Origin: Alphaproteobacteria bacterium | GTDB taxonomy: Bacteria; Pseudomonadota; Alphaproteobacteria; Micavibrionales; Micavibrionaceae | Assembly (NCBI GenBank): GCA_030432775.1 | Contig: JAUILO010000038.1 | Location: 1-17,752 of the forward strand | Reading direction: 5' to 3' | DNA length: 17,752 nucleotides | Shown here: piece by piece, positions 13,891 to 17,752 of the stretch | Position numbering within the stretch: position 1 is the stretch's first letter | How the letters are laid out: every line of letters starts with the position of its first letter | Notes under the pieces: generated by a model | What the model was told of the DNA's origin: nothing | The model's database searches: none | What the model saw: only the letters and a program-made list of their open reading frames with translations | Program-made: the position numbers and the translations under genes

Positions 13891-15600
13891 TTATGACAGG
13901 CTCTTGAATGTTACGGTAAAGCGTGCGCCAATCACTTTATCATTATCACCCTTGCGGTTTTCGGCGGTAATGGTTGCGTTATGTGCGGTGATAATTTGTC
14001 TGACGATAGACAGACCCAGACCGGAATGAGAACCATAATCTTCGTGTTTTGGTCGTTCGCTGTAAAATCTTTCAAATATTTCTTCGAGTTTATTTTCCGG
14101 TATACCTGGCCCGTTATCATCTACGGTAACTGTAACGGTGCCCTCTTCTTCGGTTAGTCTTATGGTGACTTTCTCTCCTTGCGGAGAAAATGACAGGGCG
14201 TTGGTAATCAGATTATCAAATACCTGCGCCAGTTGCCCTTCCATGCCAAAGACTTGTATGTGTTTTTTGTTTGGTGCTTCTTCTTTATCGGCATTGTCAT
14301 CGTTGCCAGTTTCATCATTGGGCATGAGCAGCACCAGATTGTTTTCCTCTTTACCGGTTTTGGCGACTTTTCCAACGCGAATAAGCGGAGATCTTCTGGC
14401 TTCGACAAGCTGCGATAATAGCCTGTCGATATTGACTGCGGCCAGCTCATCACGGGCAAGTTCGGCATCAATACGGGAAGCCTTGGAAATATCGCTGATC
14501 AAACGGTCCAGACGCTGCACATCATGGTGAATGATATGCATAAGGCGCTTGCGGTCATCATCGCTATCAATACGTTCGACCGTTTCAAGGGCACTACGCA
14601 GGGAGCTAAGCGGGTTTTTAAGCTCGTGCGAGACATCGGCGGCAAATTTTTCGATCGTATCCATACGATCACGCAAGGCGCGCGTCATATCATGCAAGGC
14701 CATGGATAACTCGCCAATTTCGTCATTGCGGTGACGTAAATCGGGTATATCAATGCGTCCGCCTTTGCCTTGCCTGACCATTTCGGCGGCTTTTGCCAGT
14801 TTGCGCAGAGGCCGGCCTATGACATTGGCCAGATATAATGACAATAAAATCGTAATGCTCAGGGCGGCAAGGAATATTCGTAAGACATCGGAGCGCAATT
14901 TGATCATTGAGTTTTCGATATCGGTGGCTTCTTTGCTTAAATAAATGACGCCGACCAGGTTCTTACCTTTAATGACGGGTGATGCCGCGGTTAAGATAAT
15001 GACGCCGTCATGATTTTGCCATGAACGCGCGACCGTATCGCTGTCTTGATAGGCCAGGTATGCATCTTCCAGATCGCTCAGCTTATCTGTCGAGACAGGT
15101 TTGTATAATGGTAAGGTCGTATTGGTCGGCATATATTCCATCGATAATTTGACCGCCGCGCGCAAATATTCAGTCAGTTCGTCTGTGGGCGGCGTTAACG
15201 GTGGAAGTGCGGTAATATCAATCGGGCCTTCAGGCCCCATCAATCGATGAGAATCGACAATAAGATCACCATTATGATCGAATAGGCGGGCTCTGTTATG
15301 GGTGGCCTCGCTCAGGTGTAAAACCATGCGTCTTGATAATTCATTGACCAGAACGCTTTTGTGACCAGCCTGACGGTAAAGGTAACCTTCATTTTCCTCG
15401 ATTGACGCTACTGCGCCTTCGGCGATCACGCCGGCGAAAAGCTGTGATTCAACTTTTAATGTTTCAAGTTTGGATTCAATAAGCGTGTCACGATATTGGC
15501 CAAGATAAAGCAGCCCCGCCACAAGAACAAGCGGTGCAATAAGGTTTACAGCCAAAATCCGGATGGTCAGGCTGCCTGTGCGTTTTCGTCTTTTGCTCAA
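13891..15600 (-). CDS. chvG: ChvG-type sensor histidine kinase (BvrS/ExoS family)
   Basis: 569 residues. A basic N-terminus (SKRRKRTGS) precedes TM1 (about 13-34); a periplasmic domain (35-239) with the ChvG-typical 'RLFDHNGDLIVDSHRL' follows, then TM2 (240-260), HAMP (261-313), the dimerisation domain with phospho-acceptor His325 in FAADVSHELKNPLSSLRSA, and the ATPase domain (Asn467, DNGPGI 495-500, GLGLS 527-531). In Agrobacterium, Sinorhizobium and Brucella this kinase senses acid/envelope conditions and phosphorylates ChvI; in rhizobia ExoR inhibits it. An acidic Asp/Asn/Glu-rich insert (about 416-447) sits between the two cytoplasmic domains. The start is TTG (15598-15600) directly after an in-frame stop, with a poor ribosome binding site 27 bp from the chvI stop, suggesting coupled translation. 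The usual hprK is absent downstream. Confidence 0.93.
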   Translation of the reverse strand: MSKRRKRTGSLTIRILAVNLIAPLVLVAGLLYLGQYRDTLIESKLETLKVESQLFAGVIAEGAVASIEENEGYLYRQAGHKSVLVNELSRRMVLHLSEATHNRARLFDHNGDLIVDSHRLMGPEGPIDITALPPLTPPTDELTEYLRAAVKLSMEYMPTNTTLPLYKPVSTDKLSDLEDAYLAYQDSDTVARSWQNHDGVIILTAASPVIKGKNLVGVIYLSKEATDIENSMIKLRSDVLRIFLAALSITILLSLYLANVIGRPLRKLAKAAEMVRQGKGGRIDIPDLRHRNDEIGELSMALHDMTRALRDRMDTIEKFAADVSHELKNPLSSLRSALETVERIDSDDDRKRLMHIIHHDVQRLDRLISDISKASRIDAELARDELAAVNIDRLLSQLVEARRSPLIRVGKVAKTGKEENNLVLLMPNDETGNDDNADKEEAPNKKHIQVFGMEGQLAQVFDNLITNALSFSPQGEKVTIRLTEEEGTVTVTVDDNGPGIPENKLEEIFERFYSERPKHEDYGSHSGLGLSIVRQIITAHNATITAENRKGDNDKVIGARFTVTFKSLS

Positions 15601-15627
15601 TTCTTATCGTTTCTATTGCGATAGTCG

Positions 15628-16341
15628 TTATACTTCTTTGTATTTATAGCCCACGCCATAAAGTGTCTCGATACTATCAAATTCTGAATCAACCTGTTTG
15701 AATTTTTTACGGATGCGTTTGATGTGTGAATCAATTGTTCTGTCATCAACGTAAATATTTTCGCCATAGGCCATATCGATCAACTGATCACGGTTTTTAA
15801 CAATGCCCGGGCGTTTGGCAAGGGCTTTTAACAAAAGATATTCGGTAACCGTTAATGTAACGGCCTTGCCTTTCCAGCTGCTTAAGTGGCGGTCATCGTC
15901 CAGAACAAGGTCACCTTGTGTAATCATATTTTCTGACGCGGTTTTTTTATCATCATTCGTGGCAAGGGTTTTGCGCATGTCTTCGCGGCGTAAAAGTGTG
16001 CGTATTCTCTCGATTAACAAGCGCTGTGAAAAAGGTTTGGTGATGTAATCATCCGCACCCATTCGCAGGCCGATAACCTCGTCAATTTCATCGTCCTTGG
16101 AGGTCAAGAATATGACAGGTAAAAGTGATGTCTCACGCAATTTGCGAAGCACCTCCATACCATCCATACGCGGCATTTTGATATCAAGAACCACAAGATC
16201 AGGTGTGTTGGATGTAATGCCTGCAAGGCCTTCTTCGCCGTCATTATATGTTTGTACGCTAAACCCTTCTGATTCTAGCGATATGGAAACGGAGGTGAGA
16301 ATATTACGATCATCATCAATCAGGGCAATATTATGGGGCAT
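15628..16341 (-). CDS. chvI: ChvI-type response regulator (OmpR/PhoB family)
   Basis: 237 residues. The receiver domain (1-120) has the acidic pocket DDD (9-11), phospho-acceptor Asp53 in VVLDIKMP, Thr80 and Lys102 in YITKPF. A winged-helix DNA-binding domain (about 140-235) ends with 'TIDSHIKRIRKKF' and 'YGVGYKY', the OmpR-type recognition helix and wing. It should be phosphorylated by ChvG (27 bp downstream) and control envelope and acid-response genes in the nucleus-free cytoplasm. AGAGGA lies about 9 nt before the ATG. A stretch reading TATAAT (16361-16366 on -) is too near the ATG to be a normal -10. The 133-bp gap to folC contains an AAATTT-centred dyad (TTCCAAATTTGAA, 16426-16438) of unknown meaning. 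Assigned as ChvI because of its partner and family features. Confidence 0.94.
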   Translation of the reverse strand: MPHNIALIDDDRNILTSVSISLESEGFSVQTYNDGEEGLAGITSNTPDLVVLDIKMPRMDGMEVLRKLRETSLLPVIFLTSKDDEIDEVIGLRMGADDYITKPFSQRLLIERIRTLLRREDMRKTLATNDDKKTASENMITQGDLVLDDDRHLSSWKGKAVTLTVTEYLLLKALAKRPGIVKNRDQLIDMAYGENIYVDDRTIDSHIKRIRKKFKQVDSEFDSIETLYGVGYKYKEV

Positions 16342-16474
16342 TTTCGTTTATCCTCTGCGTATTATATATGTATCAAAATATGTTTATGTCGGTTGTTGTG
16401 ATCTTAGCGCAAATATAGCTTAACTTCCAAATTTGAAGATTTAATGGCAAAGACACTTATTTCAAACCAAATCT

Positions 16475-17752
16475 TTAGGCCTGATCATTTTTTAGTACTT
16501 GTCCGGCAAGGTATAATGATCCGCAGATCAATATGCGCCCGCCCGCCTGATCGTTATGGTCATGCATCGCCATTTCTATTGCGGATTCGAGACTCTGCGC
16601 CGTTTTGACATCATCATATAGTGGCTTGAGAATGTCGGCGAGCTGTTCGGGTTTATAGGCGGCATCCTCTTGATTAATAGGGATAATCTGCACCGAACTT
16701 GCTTCCTGGATCACCGGTTTGAAGAAGCTTTTTGCGTCTTTGTGGTTCATCATGGCGCAGATGACATGAAGCTTTTTGTGATCAGTGCTTTGCCAGTGAT
16801 TTATCTGTGCGGCAAGTGCTTGTCCTGCCATTTCATTATGTCCGCCATCAAGCCATAGCTCCCATCCTTGTGGCAACAATCCGGCAAGGTGACCGTGATC
16901 AAGCTTTTCAAGACGAGCGCTCCAGCGGGCTTTTTTTAGGCCGGATTGTATGGATGTATCGTCGATATCAATTATGCCGGATTGTTTTAGTGACAAAATA
17001 CAGGCTATCGCGTTTGCGGCATTTTCACGCTGGTATAAACCGGATAAGCCTAGATCATTCAGGCTGAATTGTGTATTGCCACTGTGAAACGAGCCGTCTT
17101 TTATGTCCCATTCACTGCCACAGCAGCATAGCGTTGCGCCATATTCCTGGGCGCGCTGTTCGAACTGGGCATAAAGGTTATCAAATTCCTGGTTGGCGAT
17201 AATGCATGTGACATCTTTTTTCATGATGCCTGCCTTTTCAAAGGCGATATCGTTAATCTGGTTGCCTAAAAACTCGATATGGTCATAGCCAATGCGTGTA
17301 ATGACTGTGGCGACAGGTTTTTGAATAACATTGGTGCAGTCAAGTCTGCCGCCAAGTCCGGTTTCCAGTAATATGAAATCGGCGGGGTGGTCTGCGAATA
17401 CTTTAAACGCCATCGCGGTGGTTAGCTCAAAGAATGTGATGTCCAGATCCTGCGCCATTTCCAGAGCCTCATCCAGATAGGCTTCCAGCTTTTCATCGGA
17501 AATGCTTCGTCCTTGTAAGCGGATGCGCTCGTTAAAACTTATCAAATGCGGTGATGTATATATATGTGTGCTATATCCGGCGGCATTTAAAATGGATTGC
17601 ACAAAAGCTATGGTGGAGCCTTTACCATTGGTTCCGGCGACGTGTATTACGGGCGGTAATTTTTGGTGTGGGTTGCCAAGTCTCTCTAGCAGCTGGCTGT
17701 AGGGCTTACGAATGCCAAGGTCAATAGAGCTAAGCGTTGATGCGCGCAGCCC
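16475..17752 (-). CDS. folC: Folylpolyglutamate synthase / dihydrofolate synthase, 5' end cut by window edge
   Basis: The frame is open to the right edge, giving 425 residues in the window. The GTG at 17600-17602 is internal: upstream in-frame codons encode PPVIHVAGTNGKGSTIAF, the FolC P-loop, preceded by 'LERLGNPHQ'. Only a short N-terminal piece is missing. FolC adds glutamate to dihydropteroate and to tetrahydrofolates with ATP, a Mur-ligase-like reaction in the cytoplasm. Other signatures: 'YTSPHLISFNERIRL', 'FFELTTAMAFKVF', 'LLETGLGGRLDCTNV' and 'ITRIGYDHIEFLG' with the metal-binding His, then 'WLDGGHNEMAG' in the C-terminal domain. The product joins PurU and AhcY as one-carbon functions in the window, but there is no operon link. 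It ends 133 bp before chvI. Confidence 0.95.
   Translation of the reverse strand, partial: GLRASTLSSIDLGIRKPYSQLLERLGNPHQKLPPVIHVAGTNGKGSTIAFVQSILNAAGYSTHIYTSPHLISFNERIRLQGRSISDEKLEAYLDEALEMAQDLDITFFELTTAMAFKVFADHPADFILLETGLGGRLDCTNVIQKPVATVITRIGYDHIEFLGNQINDIAFEKAGIMKKDVTCIIANQEFDNLYAQFEQRAQEYGATLCCCGSEWDIKDGSFHSGNTQFSLNDLGLSGLYQRENAANAIACILSLKQSGIIDIDDTSIQSGLKKARWSARLEKLDHGHLAGLLPQGWELWLDGGHNEMAGQALAAQINHWQSTDHKKLHVICAMMNHKDAKSFFKPVIQEASSVQIIPINQEDAAYKPEQLADILKPLYDDVKTAQSLESAIEMAMHDHNDQAGGRILICGSLYLAGQVLKNDQA

Noticed and set aside
14138..14530. 130-codon + strand ORF within chvG
   Set aside because: Ser/Leu-rich antisense shadow typical of the reverse complement of a real gene.
16361..16366. 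TATAAT as the -10 of chvI
   Set aside because: It would start transcription within the ribosome binding site, and no matching -35 is found.
17600..17602. GTG as the start of folC
   Set aside because: The essential P-loop AGTNGKGST is encoded upstream in the same frame.

Overview
The window looks like chromosomal core-gene DNA from an alphaproteobacterium of moderate to low G+C (mid-40s percent by eye). The main evidence is a ChvI/ChvG (BvrR/BvrS, ExoS-type) two-component pair next to rapZ, an ahcY further along, and a DivL-type kinase whose phospho-acceptor histidine is a tyrosine. DivL and ChvG/ChvI are alphaproteobacterial hallmarks. I cannot assign a genus. No rRNA, tRNA, CRISPR array, insertion sequence or phage gene was found.

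Layout from left to right. (1) At the left edge, on +, lies the end of a MuiA-family (DUF4140/DUF4139) protein. (2) On - follow a hypothetical protein with a GNAT-like segment (1622-2638), a fatty-acyl-CoA ligase (2694-4391), divL (4557-6938), an unlisted 43-residue entericidin-type lipoprotein (7172-7303), purU (7384-8238) and ahcY (8411-9721). (3) A TTG-started secreted hypothetical (9903-10415, -) is divergent from a two-gene + strand unit made of a 128-aa hypothetical and an overlapping 37-aa ORF. This unit has its own terminator and a TTAA-N7-TTAA CtrA-type box over the putative -35. (4) On - again come a glycerophosphodiester phosphodiesterase (11225-12139), rapZ (12504-13355), chvG (13891-15600), chvI (15628-16341) and folC, which runs off the right edge.

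How it fits together. Reading the - strand, chvI-chvG-rapZ-...-ahcY-...-divL matches the alphaproteobacterial block chvI-chvG-hprK-rapZ-EIIA-HPr-ahcY-divL, but no hprK, EIIA or HPr gene is present. The place where hprK would sit is a 535-bp AT-rich gap. That gap holds a consensus -35 box and a strong rho-independent terminator on the + strand, opposite to both neighbours, which suggests a small RNA of about 125 nt. RapZ also has Met in place of the Walker A lysine. AhcY and PurU both serve one-carbon/methyl metabolism. DivL, in its known role, feeds the CckA-CtrA cell-cycle pathway, and the CtrA-like box may mark a local target of it.

The most notable items are the Tyr-for-His DivL without a visible membrane anchor, the missing phosphorelay genes with the orphan transcript in their place, the RapZ Walker A change, and the CtrA-box small-protein pair. 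None is proven to be a new system from sequence alone.
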